Assembly: GCA_021795795.1 (NCBI GenBank)
Contig: JAJYPA010000209.1
Span: 1 to 12,590 of the forward strand
Length of the DNA stretch: 12,590 bases
Source of the DNA: Pseudomonadota bacterium
Lineage (GTDB): Bacteria > Pseudomonadota > Gammaproteobacteria > Halothiobacillales > Halothiobacillaceae
Reading direction: 5' to 3'
This document shows, piece after piece, positions 6,455-12,590 of the stretch (the first letter of the stretch is position 1; each line of letters starts with the position of its first letter). Made by a program: the position numbers and the translations under genes. The notes under the pieces were generated by a model, which ran no database searches, was not told where the DNA came from, and saw only the letters and a list, made by a program, of their open reading frames with translations.

Positions 6455-8899
6455 TCAAGTAAGTTCTTCGAGTGCAAGTTGTTTGTACCATTCGCTATAA
6501 AGTCGGCAGAAGCGTATTGTGATTGCTTGTACTAACGCCTTACGGTGTTTCTTGTATTTTTCGTCCTGCACTGCTAGATAGTTCTTCACTAGTAACTCAT
6601 CTGGGGCGCTATCTTTCCAGTACTGCCAATCTTCATTTTCAACGATAAAACTTGCTTTGCGTATGACCTCAGCTTTGTCCAGTTGGAATCGCTCCGTTTC
6701 ACGATTGATCTCATTGAGCTTGGTTGCAGGTAAATCATCTTGATCACATCGATTTAGTTCCAATGGCCAAACACGAAGGTTGCCTATAGATGTATGCCAT
6801 TCGCGAATAACGGCAGGAAGATTACGGATATAGCCTGAGCTCCCTAAACTTTGAGGATGAATATGGTCGTAATCCCAGGGCCGATTTAAATCTTCCATCT
6901 GACCAGGCAAGGTGGGATCAAAATCGTGGAACCAACGCATAATCCAACTTCTTTGAGCATAATCCACCAAACGTCTGTCGCTCCAAATCTTATCCATAAA
7001 CTGAAGCCAAGCGATACGAAGGCGTTCTTGGCGTGATTCCGAGTCCTTGGCTTGTCCATTGGCATCTTCAACGTAGTCTCCAATTCCACTATTTTTTAGC
7101 CACTTCTGCAAACTCTTCGGAAGCTTGGAAAATTCCTGTGGAACGAGCCTTCCATGGTAATGTGCCCAATTACCGGCAGACGCCCAGTAATCTTTAAATT
7201 CTGGTCCCGGGTATCTTGAGCTACCATTAGTAACGCGCGATTTGATGATGTGTTCAAGTAGATCAGGTGGAATTATGGGCAGCATTACGAGCTTTCCGTC
7301 TGGCTCTGCTGGGAAAAGTCGACTAAACTGTTTGCTGCTAAAGAAATCAGCTATTGAGTCGCGGTGATGCTGGCACAAATATGGCCAAAGGCGACGCAGG
7401 CAACGCCCCACGTCATCTGAAAACCAGTTTACTGCAACTATAAAACCAAGGGTCCGTTGACGTTGATTCCTAGATAAGCCCCCTACCGTCTTCTCAACGC
7501 TATGCAGTCGTAACAACCACATGCTAATCAAAAGAAGAGTGTCTTGGCCTTTTTCAGAGCCGAATAATTGCGCAGCTAATGTTGGAGGGAACCGATACGG
7601 ATGCTCTTCGTCTGCATCACCGGTGGAACTTAGCAGGATCAGCTCCAACAAGTCAGTAATAATTGTTTCTGCACCTACCACAAATTCACGTAACGACTCC
7701 TTACCCCCGCTTCGCATAAACTTGCGAAATTCCGCTAGAGTGGGGGTTTGCGGTGGCTTATCTGTTAGTTTTCCATCATTCCATGCAGCATGTAGTCTAA
7801 CTAGAAAAGTGACCATGCGTGCCGGAGCAATAATTTGCCGACCATTTGGTTGCAACGTCTCAAGCGTTTTGGGGGCCTCCGGCCATGCCGACTTAAGCAA
7901 CGAATAGATCAGTTCTTCACCACCAAGATTAGTACCCGCTGAATTGATACGTACGAATAAAGTTTCGACAGCATCTTTGACCATGGCTTCATCATTTTTA
8001 GTTGAACCTAGATCAGGGGCATGTGTCGGCAATATAAGACCTGGTATGCGTTTTACACCCTTTTCATGGCGGATCAACGACACTAGCGCATCTAATTTAT
8101 ATGACAGTGAATCAGGATTGTCTGCTTCTGTCTTATCCAGGGCCTTCTTCCACTGCGAAATCAATGAGAGTCCAGATTTCAATGCCGCATCGTCACTCCA
8201 CATCGGGAGAGTTTTCAGGTGTTCCCCCAAATTGTCTCGCCAGTTACGGCTGTCGGATGCAACCTTCACCAGTAATGGTACTGGTATTGGACACATGGAA
8301 TCCCACGGCCATGCGTGTCGTAGGGGCAAGGTTGAAGCTCGTACGTTTTCCAATTTTCCAACTAGCCGGAAACAAGCCATGGCGTCGGAAATATCTTGAG
8401 ACTTCATACGGCTTTTCGGATCTTTAAACGAATACCCCCATGGATGGGATCGAGTCAGAACACGGAAAACATACTTTCTCTCATCCGGTGATGGGCCCAC
8501 ATCGACCCAAAGAGCAGGCCCATCATTGTGCTGACCGGCATCGTCCCATACGTCTAGGAAGCCCAATGCAATCGCAGTAGATCTTTGCTGACCATCCAAC
8601 AGATGAAAGGTGCGGTTAGGATCTCCGTTGAAACAATGACCAAGAAGCTTATAATCCTTTTGACCGAGAGCGTCGTCAAAACGAGACAACAAAAAGGCTC
8701 CGATAGGAAAGCCGCGAACAATTGAATCCCACAATGCTTCTGTCTGTACTGCACTCCATACAGCGCCGCGTTGAAGTGCTGGCAAAAGAGCGCAAATGGA
8801 CGTATCGTCGTTAACTGGAATACCATCGACCTGCCATGCAGCTATCTCCCCTAACGACAGGAGATGCGCTCCGACTTGATACTTATTGTCATTATGCAT
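6455..8899 (-). CDS. GmrSD-like single-chain restriction protein (DUF262 + DUF1524/HNH)
   Basis: An 814-aa protein. The N-terminal DUF262 (ParB-like NTPase) domain shows LPALQRGAVWS (39-49), the ALWDSIVRGFPIGAFLLS segment (55-72), the hallmark DGQQR (102-106) and FVRINSAGTNLGGEEL (315-330). The C-terminal DUF1524/HNH nuclease domain shows WDYDHIHPQS (675-684), then SIGNLRVWPLELNR (704-717), with catalytic-type His679 and downstream Asn residues. This fused layout is shared by GmrSD type IV restriction enzymes, SspE and BrxU, which use NTP-stimulated nicking or cutting of modified or phosphorothioated phage DNA. I cannot tell which subgroup it belongs to. Both motif sets are intact, so it is probably active. 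The ATG at 8899 has AAGGAA upstream. The gene is AT-richer than its neighbours and lies opposite to the transfer operon, as expected for acquired cargo. Confidence 0.88.
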   Translation of the reverse strand: MHNDNKYQVGAHLLSLGEIAAWQVDGIPVNDDTSICALLPALQRGAVWSAVQTEALWDSIVRGFPIGAFLLSRFDDALGQKDYKLLGHCFNGDPNRTFHLLDGQQRSTAIALGFLDVWDDAGQHNDGPALWVDVGPSPDERKYVFRVLTRSHPWGYSFKDPKSRMKSQDISDAMACFRLVGKLENVRASTLPLRHAWPWDSMCPIPVPLLVKVASDSRNWRDNLGEHLKTLPMWSDDAALKSGLSLISQWKKALDKTEADNPDSLSYKLDALVSLIRHEKGVKRIPGLILPTHAPDLGSTKNDEAMVKDAVETLFVRINSAGTNLGGEELIYSLLKSAWPEAPKTLETLQPNGRQIIAPARMVTFLVRLHAAWNDGKLTDKPPQTPTLAEFRKFMRSGGKESLREFVVGAETIITDLLELILLSSTGDADEEHPYRFPPTLAAQLFGSEKGQDTLLLISMWLLRLHSVEKTVGGLSRNQRQRTLGFIVAVNWFSDDVGRCLRRLWPYLCQHHRDSIADFFSSKQFSRLFPAEPDGKLVMLPIIPPDLLEHIIKSRVTNGSSRYPGPEFKDYWASAGNWAHYHGRLVPQEFSKLPKSLQKWLKNSGIGDYVEDANGQAKDSESRQERLRIAWLQFMDKIWSDRRLVDYAQRSWIMRWFHDFDPTLPGQMEDLNRPWDYDHIHPQSLGSSGYIRNLPAVIREWHTSIGNLRVWPLELNRCDQDDLPATKLNEINRETERFQLDKAEVIRKASFIVENEDWQYWKDSAPDELLVKNYLAVQDEKYKKHRKALVQAITIRFCRLYSEWYKQLALEELT

Positions 8900-8972
8900 T
8901 GGACACGGTTCCTTTTAAATGCAATAAGCTGTGGAGTTTTGCCTGCCTATATAGAGCACTCAGTTGGTCTCG

Positions 8973-9012
8973 CATAATATTGATCTTGAATTGTTCTAAT
9001 ATCAATATTATG
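8973..9012. repeat. Perfect 12-bp inverted repeat upstream of the restriction gene
   Basis: CATAATATTGAT (8973-8984) is repeated exactly in reverse complement as ATCAATATTATG (9001-9012), with a 16-base spacer. The arm centres are 28 bases apart, just under three helical turns, so both arms face nearly the same side of DNA. It lies 74 to 113 bases ahead of the restriction-gene start, and the arms contain -10-like AT-rich hexamers. This fits a two-site operator controlling the toxic gene, or an AT-rich cruciform or recombination site. No regulator gene is adjacent. Confidence 0.55.
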
Positions 9013-9070
9013 TAAATGAATCGCCCCCAAGCGAGTAGACACAATACAGCAAAATTGGCTGGATTGTACG

Positions 9071-9086
9071 CCAATGATGCCATTGG
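9071..9086. repeat. Short hairpin after the Cys-rich gene
   Basis: CCAATG (9071-9076) and CATTGG (9081-9086) form a six-pair stem with a four-base loop, 12 bases beyond the stop of the 109-aa gene on the - strand. No T run follows, so it is at best a weak terminator or mRNA 3'-end structure. Confidence 0.3.
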
Positions 9087-9097
9087 GTGGAGCAGTC

Positions 9098-9427
9098 CTA
9101 TTTGTCGGCTTTGGCCGAGTAGTGTGAATTGCCCTTCCGGCAGGTTCCGAAAGTGCAGCGGTCATTCAGATGGCAGCTTTCCAGAATAATCGAGCGGCGG
9201 TTCATGGCCGATATTACCCGTTCCCAGTCTGGATGTGAACGACTGCTTACGCTGCATACCGTCCATTCACAGGCAAAGTCGCTGTCATCGATGTTCCTCC
9301 AGTCACAGCAATAGCAGCCCCCCACAAACGGCCGGTTGATTCCTTCGTTCCGCATCCAGGTCGCCAGTACCGCAAATTCAGTCAGCACCGCATCTAGTTG
9401 GGGTGTTTCCATCCGCGTTGATTCCAT
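9098..9427 (-). CDS. Cysteine-rich hypothetical protein, 109 aa
   Basis: Read from the ATG at 9427, six bases after the stop of the upstream 560-aa gene, so the two are probably cotranscribed. A TTG at 9433 and an ATG at 9412 are alternative starts; none has a strong ribosome binding site. The 109 residues include eight Cys at 38, 40, 41, 53, 58, 85, 91 and 96, in the clusters GGCYCCDW, FACEWTVC and SCHLNDRCTFGTC, with nearby His residues. The density suggests zinc or other metal binding, or disulfides if exported, but there is no signal peptide, so a cytoplasmic metal site is more likely. Trp residues and a helical N-terminus suggest a real fold. I recognise no family. It lies between the 560-aa gene and the restriction gene on the same strand, so a link to either is possible. 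Confidence 0.65.
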   Translation of the reverse strand: MESTRMETPQLDAVLTEFAVLATWMRNEGINRPFVGGCYCCDWRNIDDSDFACEWTVCSVSSRSHPDWERVISAMNRRSIILESCHLNDRCTFGTCRKGNSHYSAKADK

Positions 9428-9433
9428 GCCCAA

Positions 9434-11116
9434 TCAGTGCCGCCCTGGTCGATGTGCCTGCATGGGGGCTGCAGCGGGTGCGACCTGTTGTATCTGGGCA
9501 TCCGGTCCGATTATTCCCAGCCTCTGACCAATGGCCCGGAAGCTTTCTTTGAGGCGTTCCCAGAGACTGTTGCCTTTCTGATCCGGGATCTGCTCCAGGT
9601 GTTCTTCGGTTTTTTTCAGGTGCCGGTCGGCGATGTCTGCATAGGCGTGCCGCTCTCGATCAGGAATCTCCTCCATCTCCGGAGCCAGCACATCAAAGCG
9701 CCGGATGGCTTCGGTGTGCTGGCTCTGTAATGCCTGTACCTGCTCCTGAAAATCCGGGCTGGCCCGGACGATGGCCCCGACCAGGGCCTGCTGCTGGGCA
9801 TCTGCCTGATGGAGGCCCTTGGGGGCTGCCTGGCGCACGGCCTCCATGACCGGGTGCTGTAACAAGGCTGCGCTCTGGCTCTCCAGGGCCTGAGTGGCCA
9901 ACGTGAAGTCGGAGAACTTTTCGCGTGCGGTGTCGAGACGCTGGGCTTTCTGTTTTTCAGCCCGGGATTGCATCTGCATGCTCCGTCGCTGGTTGAATCC
10001 CTGCGCCAGGGTCGTCAATAACCCTGGAGAGCGGATGGTGACGTTTCGGCCGCCAATATGGGTTTGCTGAGAGGGCGGGGCGTCCGGTTCATCCCGCTGT
10101 TCCTGATCCGCAATGGCAGGTGCCAATGGGGCCAATGCTGACTGCATGGGGGGTTGTACAGGGGTCGTATCCGTCTGTGGGGAATCCGGCTGTTTGGCCT
10201 GCTGCGCATCCTCCACCGATTCCGTTGTATTTTCGGGGTGATCTTCCTGCGTGGCTTCCGGAGATTTTCCCGCCAACAGGGAACGGGCCGCCTGTTCTTC
10301 GGCTTCCCGCTGGGTGGCGAGTGCGGCGACTTCCTGGTCACTGGGCAGATCCAGCAGCGGTGCCCCCTTCGGGGCGGATTGCGCCTGTTCCGGGCTGGAT
10401 GTCCCATCGGCAAGGGACTGTCCCGAGAGAAGCGCATCGGCTGGACCCGGTCTGGCCTGGTCTTGGTCGGGTTCAGCCTGCGTGTTGGTCTGGGGTTTCC
10501 ACGGAGACAGATCCGGGTCATAAAAATCATCTTTTGGCGCTGTTTCAGCTGCAGCGGCCGTATTGGGCCACCAGGTACTCAATTCGGGAGCCGCGTTGCG
10601 GTCATCCGATGTCAGTACGGACGCTGCCGACACGTTGAGGCCTTCTGTACCGGGTTCTGTGGTCGGTCCATTTTCTTCGCTTTCCACACGAATGACCGAT
10701 TGGGGTTGCGCTTCCAGATGGTCCGAAGCAAAAGGATAGGTGCGGGGCAGTGCGTTTTTGTCCAGCCCATGACGGGTGCGCCAGTCCGCCCAGGTGTATT
10801 CAATCTGTTTTCTGGCCGACGCGAAAGGCTGTTCCTCCAGAGGTTCCTGGGTTTCCCGGTCTGTCGGGTCTTGCAGGATCGCGAGTGCCTCGCCGATCTC
10901 GCCGTCTTCCAGCAGAAGGCGTGCCTGCTCTGCAGCACGGGTGGCCTCCCCGGCGGCCGCCTGGTCTTTCCAGTGTGGCAGAGAATTTTCTGCGCGATGA
11001 ACGGCTTCCAGTAAAGGCAACAAGGCGTTTTCCTGAAAGTCCCGGGTGGCTTCCGGAAAGGTGCTGGATGCTTCGCTGCCCATCGCAGTCCGGGCGGGAG
11101 TACGGGTATCGGCCAT
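9434..11116 (-). CDS. Acidic, partly disordered protein with coiled-coil-like C-terminus, 560 aa
   Basis: The start at 11116 is set by AAGGAG seven bases upstream; the frame is open further but lacks such a site. Residues 22-85 form a helical region (ENALLPLLEAVHRAENSLPHW, then a repeat-like Ala/Glu helix). Residues 90-130 include a Trp-containing motif (YTWADWRTRHGLDKNALP). Residues 140-350 are Pro/Gln/Asp/Glu/Thr-rich and probably disordered. Residues 363-512 are long amphipathic helices that could form coiled coils. The end (SLWERLKESFRAIGQRLGIIG, about 517-537) is an amphipathic basic helix, followed by a Gln/Ala/Pro/Arg tail. No catalytic motif or membrane segment is seen. The final part resembles the non-catalytic C-terminal regions of large plasmid mobilisation proteins, but only in style. 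It diverges from the 11254 operon and may have a structural or DNA-processing role in the element. Function is unknown. Confidence 0.75.
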   Translation of the reverse strand: MADTRTPARTAMGSEASSTFPEATRDFQENALLPLLEAVHRAENSLPHWKDQAAAGEATRAAEQARLLLEDGEIGEALAILQDPTDRETQEPLEEQPFASARKQIEYTWADWRTRHGLDKNALPRTYPFASDHLEAQPQSVIRVESEENGPTTEPGTEGLNVSAASVLTSDDRNAAPELSTWWPNTAAAAETAPKDDFYDPDLSPWKPQTNTQAEPDQDQARPGPADALLSGQSLADGTSSPEQAQSAPKGAPLLDLPSDQEVAALATQREAEEQAARSLLAGKSPEATQEDHPENTTESVEDAQQAKQPDSPQTDTTPVQPPMQSALAPLAPAIADQEQRDEPDAPPSQQTHIGGRNVTIRSPGLLTTLAQGFNQRRSMQMQSRAEKQKAQRLDTAREKFSDFTLATQALESQSAALLQHPVMEAVRQAAPKGLHQADAQQQALVGAIVRASPDFQEQVQALQSQHTEAIRRFDVLAPEMEEIPDRERHAYADIADRHLKKTEEHLEQIPDQKGNSLWERLKESFRAIGQRLGIIGPDAQIQQVAPAAAPMQAHRPGRH

Positions 11117-11253
11117 GGGGATGCTCCTTATGAAGAAAGGCGAATGGATACCGGAGTTATAACCGTCCACACCTGCGCCTGGTTGTCGGACACAGGGCTC
11201 CGTGCGGCGAACGCCCTATAACTCCCCTGAGTATTCTTTTCGAGGGTAGACCC
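11117..11253. promoter_or_regulatory. Divergent intergenic region with mirrored TATAACTCC motifs
   Basis: This 137-base spacer separates the - strand 560-aa gene from the + strand 98-aa gene. GGAGTTATA at 11153-11161 and TATAACTCC at 11217-11225 are perfect nine-base inverted copies, so each strand reads TATAACTCC pointing outward toward its own gene. TATAAC is a good match to a bacterial -10 box, placed 36 to 45 bases from each ATG. No convincing -35 hexamer lies 17 bases behind either copy, so activator-dependent promoters or paired operator sites are both possible. Confidence 0.45.
11124..11129 (-). promoter_or_regulatory. Ribosome binding site that fixes the 560-aa start
   Basis: On the - strand AAGGAG lies seven bases before the ATG at 11116. 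This makes 11116 the preferred start over the in-frame upstream start at 11170. Confidence 0.7.
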
Positions 11254-11550
11254 ATGGCACAATCCGACTGGCCCGCGCGCGTCGCGGCGCTGCTCCAGAA
11301 AACGACCCGTATTCCCCAGGCGCAAAGGGGTGTCTGCAAAACCCTGACCGCTTACGGTCCGCCCGATCTGGCCCTGGATTTTCAGGGGCGTTTTGGGCTG
11401 GCGGGCGACACCCCCGAAGGGGGCAGCGCTCGCGCCCGCACCCTCGCCCAAAAGGAAGGCGAGATCAGCCTGCTGCTGTCCAGCCTGCGCCTGATGAATC
11501 GCCCGGAGATCCTGGAGATGGTCGAGGCGGCCATGGCGGTGCGCTTATGA
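11254..11550 (+). CDS. Hypothetical protein, 98 aa
   Basis: GAGGG at 11242-11246, seven bases before the ATG, supports the start. The protein is soluble and mostly helical: an N-terminal helix (WPARVAALLQKTTRIP), a loop with one Cys, a Gly-rich middle containing GRFGLAGDTPEGGSARAR, then a C-terminal helix pair (ISLLLSSLRLMNRPEILEMVEAAM). I see no catalytic motif, signal peptide or membrane segment. It ends in an ATGA overlap with the exported-protein gene and is the first gene of the divergent operon. Function is unknown; a cytoplasmic accessory role in transfer is a guess from context. Confidence 0.7.
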   Translation: MAQSDWPARVAALLQKTTRIPQAQRGVCKTLTAYGPPDLALDFQGRFGLAGDTPEGGSARARTLAQKEGEISLLLSSLRLMNRPEILEMVEAAMAVRL

Positions 11551-12014
11551 AGTCCGCTCTGCGCTTCGCCCTGCCCGCGGCGATACTCCTGACTTTCGGC
11601 ATCCCCGCCGCCTGGGCCTGCAGCTGCCCGGACTGCAAGGAAGCCCATGCGGCCGCCATGGAACAGGCGCTGACCGCCATCGACGCCCAGAAGCCGATTC
11701 CCGCCAACAGTGTTGTGCATGTCTACAAGAATCCCAACTGCGAGAACCAGTTGGGGAATTACGGCGGCATCCTGAATGCACTCCAGCAGCTGGCCGATCA
11801 AAGTAACAACCAGACCGCCCAGACCATCGCGCAAGTCCTGCAGACCCTGTTCGGTCAGACCCAGAACGCCTGCGGCGGGTCTGGAGGCGCTATTGCCGAC
11901 AGCCCGGATACGACGACCCGCTGGCAGACGCCAGCCAATCCGCAGAACCTTCAGAGCGCCATCAACCCCCAGGGAGGGACCGGCAATGCCGATTTCCAGA
12001 ACCTTTTCCAGTAG
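11547..12014 (+). CDS. Exported Cys-containing protein, 155 aa
   Basis: The start overlaps the previous stop as ATGA (11547-11550). The N-terminus is a clear signal peptide: basic MKSALR, a hydrophobic core FALPAAILLTFGIPAA, and an AWA cleavage site before Cys25. Type I cleavage after Ala24 is likely. A lipoprotein reading is possible because Cys would be +1, but Trp at -2 is atypical for a lipobox. The mature protein has five Cys (25, 27, 30, 65, 109), including CSCPDC, a helical Gln/Asn-rich middle (ILNALQQLADQSNNQTAQTIAQVL), and a Gly/Asn/Pro-rich end. Disulfides in the periplasm are probable. It resembles small periplasmic proteins in conjugation loci, but I recognise no named family. The last 29 bases overlap the next gene. 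Confidence 0.75.
   Translation: MKSALRFALPAAILLTFGIPAAWACSCPDCKEAHAAAMEQALTAIDAQKPIPANSVVHVYKNPNCENQLGNYGGILNALQQLADQSNNQTAQTIAQVLQTLFGQTQNACGGSGGAIADSPDTTTRWQTPANPQNLQSAINPQGGTGNADFQNLFQ
11971..11977 (+). promoter_or_regulatory. Ribosome binding site inside the 155-aa gene
   Basis: AGGGAGG ends eight bases before the ATG at 11986, inside the last codons of the upstream gene. It supports the overlapping start at 11986 rather than the in-frame ATG at 12043, which has no comparable site. Confidence 0.6.
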
Positions 12015-12590
12015 CCCCCTTCAGATCAAACGGGCCACATCCATGGCGCTTGTCGCCGGCGTATCCATTGTCGTTAGCATTGCCTTGGGGATCTCCCAAA
12101 CGCTGGCCGGTCCCCTGCCGGGCAGTGTCACGGGACAGGCGGTACCCGACAGCGGTGCCCGTTTCCAGAACTGGGCAGGCGGCATTCCCTATATCGGAAA
12201 TCCACCCTACAGTCGCTATATACCACCCAGCATGGGTGTGACCGGCACCGTGCAATGCTATCCCATGGGCCCGTATGCGGGTGGATGCACGAATATTTAT
12301 TCGGGCGGTGGTGGATTCGCTTCCAAACAGAATATCCAGTCACTGGGCAAGCAGATGCGCGCGGACATTTCCTGGCTGGGCTACACTCTGTCCCGCAGCA
12401 TTCGCAACCGCACCGTGGCCCAAGCCATGGCCAAGGCCCGTGCCAATGGAGCCATGCCCATCGGTGCGCCTTGCGCAGGACATGGTCCGCAGAATCTCGC
12501 CGGTTCCGTGGCGGGTGCCGCCGGAGCCTTCGGCGTGCAGAATCCCATTGCCGGAGCCACCCACGTCAAGGCCCAGGCCGTCAGCGGTCT
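11986..12590 (+). CDS. Exported protein, 3' end outside window (first 201 aa)
   Basis: The frame starts at ATG 11986 and stays open to the window end. The N-terminus has a basic stretch (LQIKR, residues 11-15) followed by a hydrophobic segment of about 20 residues (MALVAGVSIVVSIALGISQTLA, about 20-41) ending at an LA-G site, so it is either a signal peptide or a membrane anchor. The next 80 residues are Gly/Pro/Tyr-rich (NWAGGIPYIGNPPYSRYIPPS) with Cys91 and Cys101, which may pair. After that comes a helical region (SLGKQMRADISWLGYTLSRSIRNRTVAQAMAKARANG) and a Gly/Ala-rich stretch with Cys163 (APCAGHGPQNLAGSVAGAAG). This pattern suits an envelope component of a transfer apparatus. I recognise no family. 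It overlaps the 155-aa gene by 29 bases and is probably coupled to it. Confidence 0.7.
   Translation, partial: MPISRTFSSSPLQIKRATSMALVAGVSIVVSIALGISQTLAGPLPGSVTGQAVPDSGARFQNWAGGIPYIGNPPYSRYIPPSMGVTGTVQCYPMGPYAGGCTNIYSGGGGFASKQNIQSLGKQMRADISWLGYTLSRSIRNRTVAQAMAKARANGAMPIGAPCAGHGPQNLAGSVAGAAGAFGVQNPIAGATHVKAQAVSG

Larger units (their letters stand above)
6404..9097. other. AT-richer cargo block with the restriction gene
   Basis: Base composition changes clearly from the flanks. As a hand-counted example, the 60 bases at 6601-6660 contain 26 G+C while the 60 bases at 4741-4800 inside dotL contain 41. The shift begins just after 6400 and lasts to roughly 9060. The block contains only the GmrSD-like gene and its AT-rich leader. 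I found no transposase, integrase, target-site duplication or terminal inverted repeats at its edges; the only shared edge strings are seven bases or shorter. The interpretation is a horizontally acquired defence cargo module with undefined boundaries. Confidence 0.5.

Noticed and set aside
8892..9083. 63-codon - strand ORF in the leader of the restriction gene, overlapping its start codon
   Set aside because: Its hydrophobic middle comes from the AT-rich inverted repeat. It has no good ribosome binding site and no protein-like character, so the overlap with the ATG at 8899 is probably chance. A leader-peptide role cannot be excluded.
8900..9097. Possible origin of transfer in the AT-rich leader with inverted repeat
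   Set aside because: I found no IncI/IncP-like nic core (ATCCTG) in this spacer and no relaxase gene beside it, so the dyad is better treated as a regulatory candidate.
1..12590. CRISPR arrays, tRNA or rRNA genes, insertion sequences
   Set aside because: I saw no regularly spaced repeats, no tRNA-like cloverleaf sequence and no transposase signature on either strand.

Overview
This window reads as part of a conjugative element (integrative element or plasmid) from a GC-rich proteobacterium. The evidence is an IncI/Dot-Icm-type coupling module (a DotM/IcmP-like protein followed directly by a DotL/IcmO-like ATPase), an ArdC-type antirestriction protein, and signal-peptide-bearing envelope proteins. 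The gene style would fit an Acidithiobacillus-like or beta/gammaproteobacterial host, but no housekeeping gene is present to prove the taxon.

Left block (1-6053, + strand): one tightly packed co-directional operon. It holds a 5'-truncated unknown gene, a 67-codon ORF that shares ATGA stop/start junctions with both neighbours, an ArdC-like ssDNA-binding/metallopeptidase protein, an unknown 235-aa protein, a small membrane protein, then dotM- and dotL-like genes overlapping at GTGA. DotM and DotL are inner-membrane and cytoplasmic parts of the coupling complex that delivers the relaxase-DNA substrate to the transfer channel. ArdC-type proteins protect incoming single-stranded DNA from host restriction. 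After dotL, 6054-6454 carries two doubtful small ORFs and a weak hairpin.

Middle block (about 6404-9097, - strand): a visibly AT-richer insert carrying one large gene, a single-chain GmrSD-like restriction protein (N-terminal DUF262 with a DGQQR motif, C-terminal DUF1524/HNH with a DHIHP motif). Upstream of it lies an AT-rich leader of about 200 bp with a perfect 12-bp inverted repeat. This looks like a defence cargo gene placed between transfer genes.

Right block (9098-12590): a cysteine-rich 109-aa protein and an acidic, coiled-coil-like 560-aa protein lie on the - strand. They diverge, across a 137-bp intergenic region with mirrored TATAACTCC motifs, from a + strand operon of three genes: a 98-aa protein, a 155-aa exported Cys-containing protein, and an exported protein that runs off the window. 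The last three are probably envelope or transfer accessory proteins, but I recognise no specific family for them.

The main point of interest is that one element carries both an antirestriction gene and a DNA-targeting restriction gene, the latter as an AT-rich island next to the coupling-protein gene, beside several unassigned small genes that could be novel partners. I did not find a clearly new multi-gene system that I could demonstrate from sequence alone.
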